Shown here piece after piece: positions 50,778 to 59,210 of a stretch of DNA of 64,000 bases. The notes under the pieces were generated by a model. It had not been told where the DNA came from, did no database searches, and saw only the letters and a list, made by a program, of their open reading frames with translations. The DNA is from Pseudonocardia kujensis (GTDB lineage Bacteria > Actinomycetota > Actinomycetes > Mycobacteriales > Pseudonocardiaceae). Where the stretch lies: assembly GCF_021283305.1 (NCBI RefSeq), contig NZ_JAJSOK010000036.1, positions 1 to 64,000 on the forward strand, read 5' to 3'. Made by a program: the position numbers and the translations under genes. The stretch's first letter is position 1. Each line of letters begins with the position of its first letter.

Positions 50778-51784
50778 GCCAGGCCTCCGGTCTCGATACG
50801 GCGGCGCCACCAGGTCACGCCTGCCCGCAGGACGAGGATCAGGACGAGCACGAGGCCCTGGGTGCCGACCTGGTAGCTGGAGGGGACGTCCAGGAACTGC
50901 AGAAGGGTGGCGATCAGGCCGATGACGAGTGCACCGGCCACGGTGCCGACCGGCGAGACGTCACCGCCGCGGAAGCTGCCGCCGCCGACGATCACGCCGG
51001 CGATGGACAGCAGCACGTAGCTGGTGGCGATGTTCGGGTCGCCCGAGGCGGCCTGCCCGGAGAGCACGATCCCGGAGAGCACGCCGAGCAGTCCGGCGAT
51101 GCCGTAGAGCGCCATCTTGGTGCGCACCACGGACCAGCCGGCCCGGCGGATGCCCTCGGGGTTGCTCCCGGAGCCGCGCAGCACTGCGCCGTAACGGGTG
51201 CGGTTGAGGAACAGCGCGACGACCACCGTCACCACGACGATCGCGACGATCGTCCCGGGGACCAACGGGGGCGACCAGTCCACGAAGGACACGATGCCCT
51301 CCGGCACGGTGCCGCCCGGCGTCGGCAGGATCAGGATGGCCAGGCCGAGCCACACGAACGACATGCCCAGCGTCACGATGATGGACGGCAGCCGCCGCAC
51401 CGCGATGAGCATCCCCATCAGCGCGTACGCCACCACCAGCCCGACCAGCAGCAGGATGCCGGTCAGCGTGTGGGTGGGCAGGATCGTTGCGACGGTCACG
51501 TTGACCAGTCCGACGAAGGAGCCGATGCCCAGGTCCACGTCGCCGGCGGCGATCACGAACATCTGCGCCAGGCACGCGAGCACCAGCGGCAGGAGGCTGG
51601 ACAGCAGCAGCGACAGGCCGAGGTAGCTCGACGCCGCCGGGGCCACCGCGAAGATCACCACGAACATGATCACCGCGGCGACGACGGGCAGGAACCAGGA
51701 GCCGAGCGAGCCGCCGGTGAGGCGGCGGGCGGGCCGGGGTTCGGGGGCCCGGATCCCGGGCCGGGTCTGGACGCTCTGGGTCAT
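50774..51784 (-). CDS. ABC transporter permease, ribose type (1)
   Basis: 336 residues, RbsC-family membrane subunit. AQMFVIAAGDVDLGIGSFVG is the family's hallmark GxxDLS-like segment. RRLPSIIVTLGMSFVWLGLA and IAGVIVGGGSFRGGDVSPVG follow. ATG 51784 overlaps the ATPase stop by 4 nt. The presence of two different permeases rather than a homodimer is seen in autoinducer-2 and some sugar-alcohol importers. Confidence 0.9.
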   Translation of the reverse strand: MTQSVQTRPGIRAPEPRPARRLTGGSLGSWFLPVVAAVIMFVVIFAVAPAASSYLGLSLLLSSLLPLVLACLAQMFVIAAGDVDLGIGSFVGLVNVTVATILPTHTLTGILLLVGLVVAYALMGMLIAVRRLPSIIVTLGMSFVWLGLAILILPTPGGTVPEGIVSFVDWSPPLVPGTIVAIVVVTVVVALFLNRTRYGAVLRGSGSNPEGIRRAGWSVVRTKMALYGIAGLLGVLSGIVLSGQAASGDPNIATSYVLLSIAGVIVGGGSFRGGDVSPVGTVAGALVIGLIATLLQFLDVPSSYQVGTQGLVLVLILVLRAGVTWWRRRIETGGLA

Positions 51785-53313
51785 GACGCACCTGCCACGG
51801 ACGAGGAGACTCCGGCGAAGGAGGAGGAGAGGATGGCGTCCTCGGTGGCCTCGGAGCCCGCCAGGACGGCGACGATCTCGTGGCTGCGGAACACGAGCAC
51901 CCGATCGCAGTGCCGGAGCTCCTCGTTCTCGGTGGAGTACCAGACCACGCACTGGCCCTCCGCGGCCTGCCGCCGCAGCAGGGCGTAGACGTCCTCCTTG
52001 GTGGACTGGTCGACGCCGCGGGTCGGGTCCTCGAGCAGCAGCAGGTCCGGGTCCTCGGCCATGGCCCGGGCCATCAGCGCCTTCTGCTGTGTGCCGCCGG
52101 AGAGGCTGACGATCGGGTCCTCCGGGCCGCCCTTGATGCCCAGCCTGGGCCACCAGCCGTCGACCAGCCTGCGCTCGGCTCCCCGCGACACGAACCCGGC
52201 GGTGCTGAGCCGCTTGAGGTTCGCGATCGTGACGTTCTGGCCGACGTCCCAGTAGCGGAAGATGCCGCGGTCGCCACGGTCGCCGCTGACGTAGGCCACG
52301 GTGCCGTCGACGGTCACGTCCTGGCGCAGGGTCCGTTTCGGTCCCGGCAGGCGGGAGCGGGCGGCCTTGGCGAGCGCCTCCAGCACGGCCACCTGGCCGT
52401 GGCCCTCGAGCCCGCCGAGGCCGATGATCTCCCCGGCGCGGAGTTCGACCTCGGCACCGGTGGCGCGGTCACCGATGCGCACTCGCACGGGGGCGCCGTC
52501 CGGGACCGGGGGCCGCTCCACGTCGGACACCGTGCGCTCGCGCGCGGCCTCGTGCCCGCCGACGCCCATCGCCGCGACCAGCGACTCCTTGGTCGACGTG
52601 GCCGCGACCTCCTCGGAGACGATCCGCCCGTCCCGCATGATGTAGAGCCGCGAGAGGTTGTCGATCATCTCGTGCAGCCGGTGCGTGGTGACGATCGCCG
52701 AGAGGCCCTCCGCCGCGCGCCGGTGCAGGTAGGCGTAGAAGCTCTCCGTGGAGCTGGCGTCCAGTGACGACGTCGGCTCGTCGAGGATCACCAGCTTCGC
52801 CGGCACCTCCCCCGGGAGCATCGCCGCCGCGCACTCGATCATCTGGCGGCGGGCGATCGAGAGGTCCCGGATCTGCTGCTGTCGGCGGATACCGTGCCCG
52901 GGGAACATCTCGTCCAGCACCGTCTGCAGGTGGTTCCAGGCGGCCGTGCGCCACGAGGTACCGCGTACGGAACGGTCGAACACGGCCGCGGTCTCGTCGA
53001 CGCGCAGCGCCGGGCAGAGCGACAGCTCCTGGAAGACGATCCGGATGCCCAGCGCGTCCGCCGACGCGACGGGAGCCGTGGCGTCCCGGGTGGTGCCGTC
53101 GAGCGTGACCGTGCCGGCGTCCCCGGCCAAGCGGCCGGTGACGACGTTGAGCACGGTGCTCTTGCCGGCGCCGTTGTGCCCGGCGATGCCGATCAGCTCG
53201 CCCCTGGCCAGCCGGAACGCGGCGTCGTCGACCGCGAGGGTCGACCCGAACCGCTTGGTCACGCCCTCGACCGAGAGCAGGGTCTCGCGCATGTTTCCGC
53301 CTCCGGTGGTCAT
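51781..53313 (-). CDS. ABC transporter ATPase with two nucleotide-binding domains, sugar type
   Basis: 510 residues, RbsA/XylG-like fused ATPase. First domain: Walker A GIAGHNGAGKSTVLNV, signature-like LSIARRQMIECAAAM and Walker B KLVILDEPTSSLDA. Second domain: a degenerate Walker A GLGGLEGHGQVAVLEAL, signature VSLSGGTQQKALMARAMAED and Walker B LLLLEDPTRGVDQ. This one-good, one-degenerate pattern is usual for the family. ATG 53313 overlaps the binding-protein stop (ATGA) and has a GGAGG SD; ATG 53292 also has a GGAGG SD and is an alternative. Confidence 0.92.
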   Translation of the reverse strand: MTTGGGNMRETLLSVEGVTKRFGSTLAVDDAAFRLARGELIGIAGHNGAGKSTVLNVVTGRLAGDAGTVTLDGTTRDATAPVASADALGIRIVFQELSLCPALRVDETAAVFDRSVRGTSWRTAAWNHLQTVLDEMFPGHGIRRQQQIRDLSIARRQMIECAAAMLPGEVPAKLVILDEPTSSLDASSTESFYAYLHRRAAEGLSAIVTTHRLHEMIDNLSRLYIMRDGRIVSEEVAATSTKESLVAAMGVGGHEAARERTVSDVERPPVPDGAPVRVRIGDRATGAEVELRAGEIIGLGGLEGHGQVAVLEALAKAARSRLPGPKRTLRQDVTVDGTVAYVSGDRGDRGIFRYWDVGQNVTIANLKRLSTAGFVSRGAERRLVDGWWPRLGIKGGPEDPIVSLSGGTQQKALMARAMAEDPDLLLLEDPTRGVDQSTKEDVYALLRRQAAEGQCVVWYSTENEELRHCDRVLVFRSHEIVAVLAGSEATEDAILSSSFAGVSSSVAGAS

Positions 53314-54407
53314 TGCGCCGCCTCCGGCAACGGGGAGTCGACGTGCAGCGGGTTGCCCGAGGCCGACGCGTCGATGAAGCGCTGCGAGTCCTCGCGCGAG
53401 AGCACCTTGTTCGCGACCTCGCCGTAGCCGAGGTGGCTCGCCCACGCGTCCCGGTTCTGCTCGGGGATGGTGAGCACGGGCGCGTACACCAGCTTCGGCA
53501 CCGGCGTGCCCGCCAACACGTTGACCGCGACCCACATCGCCACGGTCGACATCGACGGGTACGAGGAGACCGACATCGTGGTGTAGTCCGGGACCTGCTG
53601 GGCGACCTTCTGCCAGATCTGCAGGTCCTGTCCGGTGTTGCCCATGACGACCAGCGGCAGCGGGTGCACACCTCCCTGCCGGAAGGCCTGCATCGCGCCG
53701 CCGCCGTCGTTGCCCTCGGTGAGCACGGCGTCGATCTTCGGCAGGGACGGGAGCACCCCGGCGACCTGCTGCTGGGCGACGGACTCGGTGAACTGGCCGT
53801 AGACCTCGCTCACCAGCTTCATGTCCGGGTACTTCTTCAGCACGTTCTGGACGCCGGCGTAGACGTCGTTGTCCACGGAGTTGCCCGGGATGCCCCGGAC
53901 CATGAGGATGTTCCCCTTGCCGCCCAGGCGCTGTGCGACGTACTCGGTCTCCAGCTCGCCGTACTTCACGTAGTCCGTGGCGACCTTGTAGGCGCAGTCC
54001 GCGGTGACCAGCGAGTCGAACGCCACCACGGTGATCCCGGCGTCGCAGGCCTTCTGGATCGAGCCGTTGAGCGCGGTCGGGGAGGCCGCCTCGACCAGGA
54101 TCGCCTTGTAGCCCTGGATGATCATCGACTGGATCTGCGCGGCCTGCTGCGGCACGGATCCGTTGGAGTCCGCGACCGAGTACTTCCCGATGATCCCGGC
54201 CTTCTGCGCACCGGTCGCCCCGCTCTGGAAGCTGGAGACCATCTCCTTGCGCCAGTTGTTGCCGGTGTAGTAGGTCGACAGCCCGATGCTCGGCGCTGCG
54301 CCGGGCTCCGTCGACGGCCCGGCGCCGCACGCGGCGGCCAGGCAGGTCAGTGCGGCGAGGCCCGCCGCCAGCAGCGCGGGGCGCCGCCGGGCAGATCTGA
54401 CGTTCAC
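53310..54407 (-). CDS. ABC transporter substrate-binding lipoprotein, ribose/RbsB type
   Basis: 365 residues. Signal peptide with lipobox CLAAACGAG (lipid-anchored Cys near residue 27). The mature part is a Peripla_BP_4-type protein: IGLSTYYTGNNWRKEMVSSF, AAQIQSMIIQGYKAILVEAA, ITVVAFDSLVT, NILMVRGIPGNSVDNDVYAG and AVLTEGNDGGGAMQAFRQGG. It binds the import substrate outside the membrane and delivers it to the two permeases. GTG start. The ligand is unknown; neighbouring lactonase and hydroxyacid dehydrogenases hint at a lactone, sugar acid or polyol. Confidence 0.9.
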   Translation of the reverse strand: MNVRSARRRPALLAAGLAALTCLAAACGAGPSTEPGAAPSIGLSTYYTGNNWRKEMVSSFQSGATGAQKAGIIGKYSVADSNGSVPQQAAQIQSMIIQGYKAILVEAASPTALNGSIQKACDAGITVVAFDSLVTADCAYKVATDYVKYGELETEYVAQRLGGKGNILMVRGIPGNSVDNDVYAGVQNVLKKYPDMKLVSEVYGQFTESVAQQQVAGVLPSLPKIDAVLTEGNDGGGAMQAFRQGGVHPLPLVVMGNTGQDLQIWQKVAQQVPDYTTMSVSSYPSMSTVAMWVAVNVLAGTPVPKLVYAPVLTIPEQNRDAWASHLGYGEVANKVLSREDSQRFIDASASGNPLHVDSPLPEAAQ

Positions 54408-54438
54408 AGCCCAACCTCCTTGGTGGGGTGGATCGGAC

Positions 54439-55560
54439 CTAGTCGAAGCGGACGACGCCGCGGATGATCGTGCCGTTGTGCATGTCCTCGTAGGCCGAGG
54501 CGACCTGGTCGAGCGAGTACTCCTTGGTGATCAGCTCGTCGAGCTTCAGCCGGCCGTCCCGGTACATCTGGATCTGGCGCGGGATGTCGCCCATCGGGCT
54601 GCACGAGCCGAAGTGGGTGCCCTGGATCCGCTTCTGGTAGGTCACCAGCTCGGTGATCGGCGCCGGGATGCCGACCTCGGTCATGTCGCCGATGCCGGTG
54701 CAGACCAGGGTCCCGGCCTTGCGGATCGCGGCGAAGCCCCTGCCGATGTGCTCGCCGGTCGTGCGGCCCACGGTGACGACCGCGACGTCGCAACCCTGCC
54801 CGTCGGTGAGGCTGCGGCCGTACTCGATGGCCTCGTCGACGTCGGCGAAGGCGCGGGTGGCGCCGAGCTCGAGGGCCTTCTCGCGCTTGAACTCCACCGG
54901 GTCGACGGCGATCACGTGGTCCGCCCCCGCGTGGCGGGCGCCCTGCACCGCGTTGATGCCGACACCTCCGACGCCCATCACCATCACGACGTCGCCCGCG
55001 GCGACCTGGCCGGCGTTGACCGAGGAGCCCCAGCCGGTGCCCACCGCGCAGCCGAGCAGGCAGATCTTCTCCAGGGGCACGTCCTTCGGCACCTTCACCG
55101 CGGACTGGGTGCTGATCACGGTGCGCTCGGCGAAGGTGCCCAGCCCGCACATCTGGCCGACGGGCGAGCCGTCGTCCAGGTGCACGCGGTAGCTGCCGAG
55201 GTCGTCGAAGCGCCCGCCCATCAGCAGGGTCGCGCCGAGGTCGCAGAGGTTCTGCATGCCCGCCGCACACCAGCGGCACTGCCCGCACGAGGGCAGGAAG
55301 GAGGTCACGATGTGGTCGCCGACCTCCCAGCCGGGGGTGTGCGGGCCGACGGCCTCGACGACGCCGCCGCCCTCGTGGCCGCCGAGCCAGGGGTACACGG
55401 CCGGGACCATGTCGCCGGTGGCGAAGTGGTCGTCGGAGTGGCACATGCCCGTGGCCACCATCCGCACCCGGATCTCGCCCTGGCGCGGGGCGTCGAGCTC
55501 GAGGTCGACGGTCTCGTAGGTGCCCGGCGCCTTCCGGATGATCGCACCGCGTGTCTTCAT
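54439..55560 (-). CDS. Zinc alcohol dehydrogenase, NDMA/mycofactocin-linked type
   Basis: 373 residues, MDR family. Catalytic zinc ligands lie in GMCHSDDHFATGDM, GGHEGGGVVEAVG and LGCAVGTGWGSSVN; the structural zinc is bound by the four Cys of PSCGQCRWCAAGMQNLCDLG. Rossmann motif VMVMGVGGVGINAVQG. ATG 55560. Sequence style matches the NDMA-dependent alcohol dehydrogenases whose bound nicotinamide is recycled by mycofactocin in actinobacteria, though no mft gene is in view. It follows the HIBADH-like gene by 13 bp and would oxidise an alcohol intermediate. Confidence 0.87.
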   Translation of the reverse strand: MKTRGAIIRKAPGTYETVDLELDAPRQGEIRVRMVATGMCHSDDHFATGDMVPAVYPWLGGHEGGGVVEAVGPHTPGWEVGDHIVTSFLPSCGQCRWCAAGMQNLCDLGATLLMGGRFDDLGSYRVHLDDGSPVGQMCGLGTFAERTVISTQSAVKVPKDVPLEKICLLGCAVGTGWGSSVNAGQVAAGDVVMVMGVGGVGINAVQGARHAGADHVIAVDPVEFKREKALELGATRAFADVDEAIEYGRSLTDGQGCDVAVVTVGRTTGEHIGRGFAAIRKAGTLVCTGIGDMTEVGIPAPITELVTYQKRIQGTHFGSCSPMGDIPRQIQMYRDGRLKLDELITKEYSLDQVASAYEDMHNGTIIRGVVRFD

Positions 55561-55573
55561 GACGTCCTCGTCC

Positions 55574-56464
55574 TCACTCGTCGGTACTGTTCTGCCCGCT
55601 GAGCCAGCGGGCGATCTCGGTGTGGTCGGCGTCCTCGGGAAGGTCGTCGGCCGCGCGCCTCCAGAGCGCGAGCGCATCGTGCGAGAGCGGGGTCGGCACG
55701 CCGGTCGACTCGGCCAGCGCGACCGCGATCCCCATGTCCTTCACCATCAGCCGCAGCCCGAACCCGGAGTCGTAGGTCTCCGGGACGATGAAGTCCGGCC
55801 ACTTCTTCTCGGTCGAGCCGCTGCGGCCGCTGCTGGTGTTGACCGCGTCGAGCACCTGGCCGACGTCGAGTCCGAACCTCCGGGCGACGAGCATGGCCTC
55901 GCTCGTGACGAGCAGGTGCGTGGCCGAGAGCAGGTTGTTCAGCGCCTTCACCGCGTCCCCGGCGCCGGCGGGGCCGACGTGCAGCACCCGCGAGCCCAGG
56001 ACCTCCAGCAACGGGCGGGCCCGCTCGACGTCGGCGTCCGTGCCTCCCGCGACGATCGTCAGCGAACCGGCCCGCGCCCCCGACACGCCCCCGGAGACCG
56101 GCGCGTCGACGTAGGCCACGCCGCCTTCGGCCGCCAGCTCGGCGATGCGGCGGGTGGCCTCGGGCTCCGACGAGCTCATGTCCACGACCAGCGTCCCGCT
56201 CGGCAGGGCCCCGAGGACGCCGGTGTCGAACAGCAGCGCGTCGACCACCCGGGAGTCGGGGAGCATGAGGACCACGACGTCGGCGCCGTCGACCGCGCGC
56301 AGCGGGTCCGCCTCGGCGGTACCGCCCGCCTCGGCCAGCGCGGAACGGGCCGCCTCGCTCAGGTCGCTGCCGGTCACCGGGTAGCCGGCGGCCAGCAGGT
56401 TGCCCGCCATGGGCAGGCCCATCCGGCCGAGCCCGACGAACGCGACCCGGGGCCGTTCACTCAT
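55574..56464 (-). CDS. 3-Hydroxyisobutyrate dehydrogenase-family oxidoreductase (2)
   Basis: 296 residues. Rossmann motif VAFVGLGRMGLPMAGNLLAA, signature VDAPVSGGVSGARAGSLTIV, catalytic Lys in GAGDAVKALNNLLSATHLLV, and C-domain VKDMGIAVALAESTGVPTPL. It is a clear paralogue of the protein at 48647-49558 and closer to classical HIBADH/glycerate dehydrogenases. It overlaps the carboxymuconolactone-decarboxylase-like gene by 8 bp. It likely oxidises a beta-hydroxy acid produced in the same pathway. Confidence 0.88.
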   Translation of the reverse strand: MSERPRVAFVGLGRMGLPMAGNLLAAGYPVTGSDLSEAARSALAEAGGTAEADPLRAVDGADVVVLMLPDSRVVDALLFDTGVLGALPSGTLVVDMSSSEPEATRRIAELAAEGGVAYVDAPVSGGVSGARAGSLTIVAGGTDADVERARPLLEVLGSRVLHVGPAGAGDAVKALNNLLSATHLLVTSEAMLVARRFGLDVGQVLDAVNTSSGRSGSTEKKWPDFIVPETYDSGFGLRLMVKDMGIAVALAESTGVPTPLSHDALALWRRAADDLPEDADHTEIARWLSGQNSTDE

Positions 56465-56852
56465 CGGCCATCTCCTTCAGCACGCGCTCGGCCACGCGGA
56501 AGGACTCCAGGGCGGCGGGAACGCCGCAGTAGATCGCGGTCTGCAGGAGAACCTCCTGGATCTCCTCCGGCGTGCAGCCGTTGTTGATCGCACCGCGGAC
56601 GTGCACGCCCAGCTCGTGCATGCGGTTGAGCGCCGTGAGGATCGCGAGGTTCAGCAGGCTGCGGGTCTTGCGCTCGACGCCGGGGCGGTCCCAGATCTCC
56701 CCCCAGCAGTACCGGGTGACGAGCTCCTGGATCGGCCGGCCGAACTCGGTGACGTTGCCGAGGGACCGGTCGACGTGGGCCGACCCGAGGACCTCGCGCC
56801 GAATCCCGAGACCCCGTTCGTAGAGGTCGTCGGTGGACTCGGTGACGGACAT
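56457..56852 (-). CDS. Carboxymuconolactone decarboxylase-family protein
   Basis: 131 residues, all-helical. RPIQELVTRYCWGEIWDRPG, SLLNLAILTALNRMHELGVH, then GAINNGCTPEEIQEVLLQTA and YCGVPAALESFRVAERVL are diagnostic of the PcaC-type branch (no CxxC of AhpD peroxidases). PcaC decarboxylates 4-carboxymuconolactone, but the remaining protocatechuate genes are absent, so here it probably acts on another lactone or beta-keto acid. ATG 56852. Three 13-bp repeats lie just upstream. Confidence 0.88.
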   Translation of the reverse strand: MSVTESTDDLYERGLGIRREVLGSAHVDRSLGNVTEFGRPIQELVTRYCWGEIWDRPGVERKTRSLLNLAILTALNRMHELGVHVRGAINNGCTPEEIQEVLLQTAIYCGVPAALESFRVAERVLKEMADE

Positions 56853-56872
56853 GGACGTGCTCCTGTCGGTTC

Positions 56873-56911
56873 GGTGTCGCGGTGCGGTGTCGCGGTGCGG
56901 TGTCGCGGTTC
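56873..56911. repeat. 13-bp tandem repeat
   Basis: Three tandem copies of GGTGTCGCGGTGC, the last ending TTC instead of TGC, lie between the SDR stop and the carboxymuconolactone-decarboxylase-like start. They are not coding. They could arise by slippage or space the two cistrons. Confidence 0.8.
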
Positions 56912-56932
56912 GGGAAGGGGTCCGGCTCGGGG

Positions 56933-57763
56933 TCAGCCGTACATCTGCCGGTCGACGGCCTCGTGGTCCCAGGCGCCGGCACCGCCCGAGGGACGGACCG
57001 AGGACAGCACCGCCGACCCGCCGTCGGCACTCACGCAGCTGCCGGTCACGTACCCGGCCCCGGGGCCGAGCAGGAAGGCGGCGACCGAGGCGATCTCCTC
57101 GGGCGTGCCGGCCCGGCGCAGCGGGCTCGTCGACGCGCGTTGCCGCATGTCGTCGCGGCCGCCCGGCTTGTCGGCGTTCGCGGCGAAGAGCTCGGTGGGG
57201 ACGATCCCGGGCGCGACGGCGTTGACCCGGATGCCCAGCGGGCCGCCGTAGACGGCGGCCCCGTGCAGCAGGCCGAGCACCGCGTGCTTCGAGGTCTGGT
57301 ACGCGATCAGGTCGGCGCTGCCGCGCAGGCTCGCGATCGAGGCGGTCAGCACGACCGCGCCGGTGGCCTCGCGCCGGCGGTAGTCGCGGAACGCGGCGCG
57401 CAGACCGAGGAACATGCCCCGGACGTTCACCGCCATCGTCCGGTCGAAGTCGGCGACGTCGAGGTCCGGGAAGGGCGCGAGCGAGCTGCCGATCCCGGCG
57501 TTGAGATGGTGCAGGTCGACCCGACCGAAGCGGGCGATCGCCGCGGACATGTAGGCGTCGACGGTGGCCTCGTCGGCCACGTCGCCCACCACGGCGACGG
57601 ACTCGGTCGGCAGGCCGGCCGCCAGCTTCTCGGCGGCCTCACCGTCGACGTCGACGACCACCACGTGCGCGCCCGCGGCGGCCAGCAGCTCGCAGCTCGC
57701 GCGCCCGATGCCGTGGGCCCCGCCGGTGACGACGGCGACCTGGTCCTGGTGGACGGATGTCAC
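56933..57763 (-). CDS. Short-chain dehydrogenase/reductase
   Basis: 276 residues, classical SDR. Cofactor motif AVVTGGAHGIGRASCELLAA, Asp after strand 2 (HVVVVDVDGEAAEKL) suggesting NAD(H), NAGIG, catalytic Ser in TASIASLRGS and YQTSKHAVLGLLHG with Tyr and Lys present. The C-terminus extends about 25 residues (SSVRPSGGAGAWDHEAVDRQ). GTG 57763 with a GGAG SD. It sits between the lactonase and the carboxymuconolactone-type gene and would oxidise a secondary alcohol. Confidence 0.88.
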   Translation of the reverse strand: MTSVHQDQVAVVTGGAHGIGRASCELLAAAGAHVVVVDVDGEAAEKLAAGLPTESVAVVGDVADEATVDAYMSAAIARFGRVDLHHLNAGIGSSLAPFPDLDVADFDRTMAVNVRGMFLGLRAAFRDYRRREATGAVVLTASIASLRGSADLIAYQTSKHAVLGLLHGAAVYGGPLGIRVNAVAPGIVPTELFAANADKPGGRDDMRQRASTSPLRRAGTPEEIASVAAFLLGPGAGYVTGSCVSADGGSAVLSSVRPSGGAGAWDHEAVDRQMYG

Positions 57764-57780
57764 AGGGGAACTCCGGGAGG

Positions 57781-58554
57781 TCAGGGGATCTGGACGATGT
57801 CCGGGGCGACGGCGGCGAAACGCTCGCGCACCAGCGGGTCGTGGCCCGCGACGACCGAGGTGCGGGGCGCCTGCGCGAGCTCGGCGACCCTGTCGAAGGC
57901 CCGGTACATCGCGGCGAGGTCCGTCACCGAGTGGAACGGGCGGTCCCGCTCCACCTCCTCGTAGTAGTGCACCGCGTCCGAGGCCAGCACGACCGTGCCG
58001 GCGTCCGTCTCGACGTTCACGACGAGCTGGCCCGGGGTGTGCCCGCCGACCTGGACGAACGAGACGCCCGGGGCGACCTCGCCGTCGCCGCGGACCATCG
58101 TCAGCCGGTCGTCGCCGCGCAGCTTCTCCAGGTACCGGAGCTCGTCGGCCTCGACGGAGGTGGCGAACTGCAGCCGCGTCGCCATCGGCGAGGTCCAGAA
58201 GGCGTACTCCTCCTCGGCGATCACGATCTGGGCCTCCGGGAACACCGAGAGGTTCCCGATGTGGTCGTAGTGCGCGTGGCTGACGACGACGGTGTCCACC
58301 GAGCCGGGCGCGAGGTCGAGGCGGCCCAACAGGTCGGCGGGCTCGGTGAGCGTCGTGCGCGCCCGCTTGTCGCCGCCCGAGCGGGAGAAGCCGGTGTCGA
58401 CGAGCACGCAGCGGTCGCCACGGCGGACGACCCAGAAGTAGTAGTCCATGTCCACCGGCTCGTCGGCCTCGCCGTAGAGCCAGTGGTTCAGATAGACCTT
58501 CGACTTCCTCGTGCTGCGCGTTCCGTAACGCACCGCGTACACCTGGTTGTCCAT
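57781..58554 (-). CDS. Metallo-beta-lactamase-fold lactonase, AHL-lactonase-like
   Basis: 257 residues. Metal-binding HxHxDH is in VVSHAHYDHIGNLSVF. Further ligands are His in VGGHTPGQLVV, Asp in VVLASDAVHYYEE and His in VAGHDPLVRERFA, the ligand set of N-acyl-homoserine lactonases (AiiA). No signal peptide. In actinobacterial catabolic operons such proteins often open gamma- or delta-lactone intermediates rather than quench signals. It is the promoter-proximal gene of the 13-gene minus-strand island, with operator-like palindromes directly upstream. Confidence 0.86.
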   Translation of the reverse strand: MDNQVYAVRYGTRSTRKSKVYLNHWLYGEADEPVDMDYYFWVVRRGDRCVLVDTGFSRSGGDKRARTTLTEPADLLGRLDLAPGSVDTVVVSHAHYDHIGNLSVFPEAQIVIAEEEYAFWTSPMATRLQFATSVEADELRYLEKLRGDDRLTMVRGDGEVAPGVSFVQVGGHTPGQLVVNVETDAGTVVLASDAVHYYEEVERDRPFHSVTDLAAMYRAFDRVAELAQAPRTSVVAGHDPLVRERFAAVAPDIVQIP

Positions 58555-58586
58555 TGCCGACCTTCACCTCGCTGCGATGTCGGATC

Positions 58587-58601
58587 GTCTGGCAATCCGA
58601 C
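58587..58601. promoter_or_regulatory. Putative FCD-GntR operator, imperfect
   Basis: GTCTGGCAATCCGAC, 33 bp upstream of the lactonase start, matches the perfect site at 58684-58698 at 13 of 15 positions. The GTC...GAC frame suits an FCD-type GntR protein such as the one encoded at 47510-48226. Confidence 0.55.
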
Positions 58602-58683
58602 AATGCCGGACCCAAGCCGGTGGCGAGCCCGATGTCAAGGGTCTCGTGAGGATTGACGAGCGGACGACGATCACCTACGGTTC

Positions 58684-58698
58684 GTCTGACAATCAGAC
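58684..58698. promoter_or_regulatory. Putative FCD-GntR operator, perfect
   Basis: GTCTGA-CAA-TCAGAC is a perfect 6-bp inverted repeat about 130 bp upstream of the lactonase gene and just before the truncated gluconolactonase-like remnant on the other strand. It probably served a divergent promoter. Confidence 0.65.
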
Positions 58699-58769
58699 AG
58701 TGTGACGTTGGGAGCCGCAGTGACCCTGCCGGGCAGCACGGTCCGGCCCGTCTCCCCCGGTTCCCCCGG

Positions 58770-58940
58770 TGGGGCGTGCAGTGCTTCACCCCGGGCGGCG
58801 AGCTCATCGGCAAGATCCGGGTGCCCGAGGCCACCGCGAACCTCGCGTTCGGCGGGCCCAAGCGCAACCGCCTCTACATCACCGCGACCTCGTCGCTCTA
58901 CGCGATCTACCTGAACGTCACCGGCGCCCAGTCGCCCTGA
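58770..58940 (+). pseudogene. 5'-truncated SMP-30/gluconolactonase-like gene
   Basis: The frame reads WGVQCFTPGGELIGKIRVPE, then NLAFGGPKRNRLYITATSSL and YAIYLNVTGAQ before TGA. This is the last about 55 residues of an SMP-30/gluconolactonase propeller. The preceding bases encode nothing similar, so about 250 residues are missing. Its promoter side still carries the operator GTCTGACAATCAGAC, suggesting that an originally divergent lactonase gene was deleted. A 9-bp stem terminator follows. Confidence 0.75.
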
Positions 58941-58953
58941 CGCCCCCGGACCA

Positions 58954-58981
58954 CCGGGCGCCCGGACCGTTCGGCGCCCGG
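58954..58981 (+). terminator. Hairpin after the gluconolactonase remnant
   Basis: CCGGGCGCC (58954-58962) pairs perfectly with GGCGCCCGG (58973-58981) around a 10-nt loop, 14 bases past the remnant's stop. It separates the remnant from the downstream CofH-like operon. Confidence 0.65.
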
Positions 58982-59210
58982 GCCTCGCCGACCCGGCCCG
59001 AGGCCCGCTGCGAGGTCGGCTACGCCGCCGGAGTGAGCGGTCCTGCGGCGCGTCTCCCGGACGACCGTCCCGCGTCGGCGAGCCGAGTGGCGTCCGGGCG
59101 CAGCCCCGATCTCCCCGGCCGGGTTAGGGTGGCATCGGCGGCCCTCCGCGGAGGTCACCCGCCGGCACGGCGGCGAGCGCCGGCGGGCGCCGCCGGTCGG
59201 GAGGTAGGAG

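Noticed and set aside
56457-56852. Protocatechuate branch (pcaC) assignment
   Set aside because: The fold fits, but no pcaB, pcaD, pcaG, pcaH or pcaIJ genes are nearby, so the protein is named only to family level.
56873-56911. A CRISPR-like array
   Set aside because: The 13-bp units are directly tandem with no spacers, so this is a simple short tandem repeat.
57781-58554. MBL protein as a dedicated quorum-quenching enzyme
   Set aside because: The metal ligands fit AHL lactonases, but the gene heads a catabolic operon with hydroxyacid dehydrogenases, so a metabolic lactone is more likely. No luxI/luxR genes are present.
58554-59210. An insertion-sequence footprint at the remnant gluconolactonase
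   Set aside because: No transposase fragment, terminal inverted repeats or flanking target duplication could be found around the truncation.
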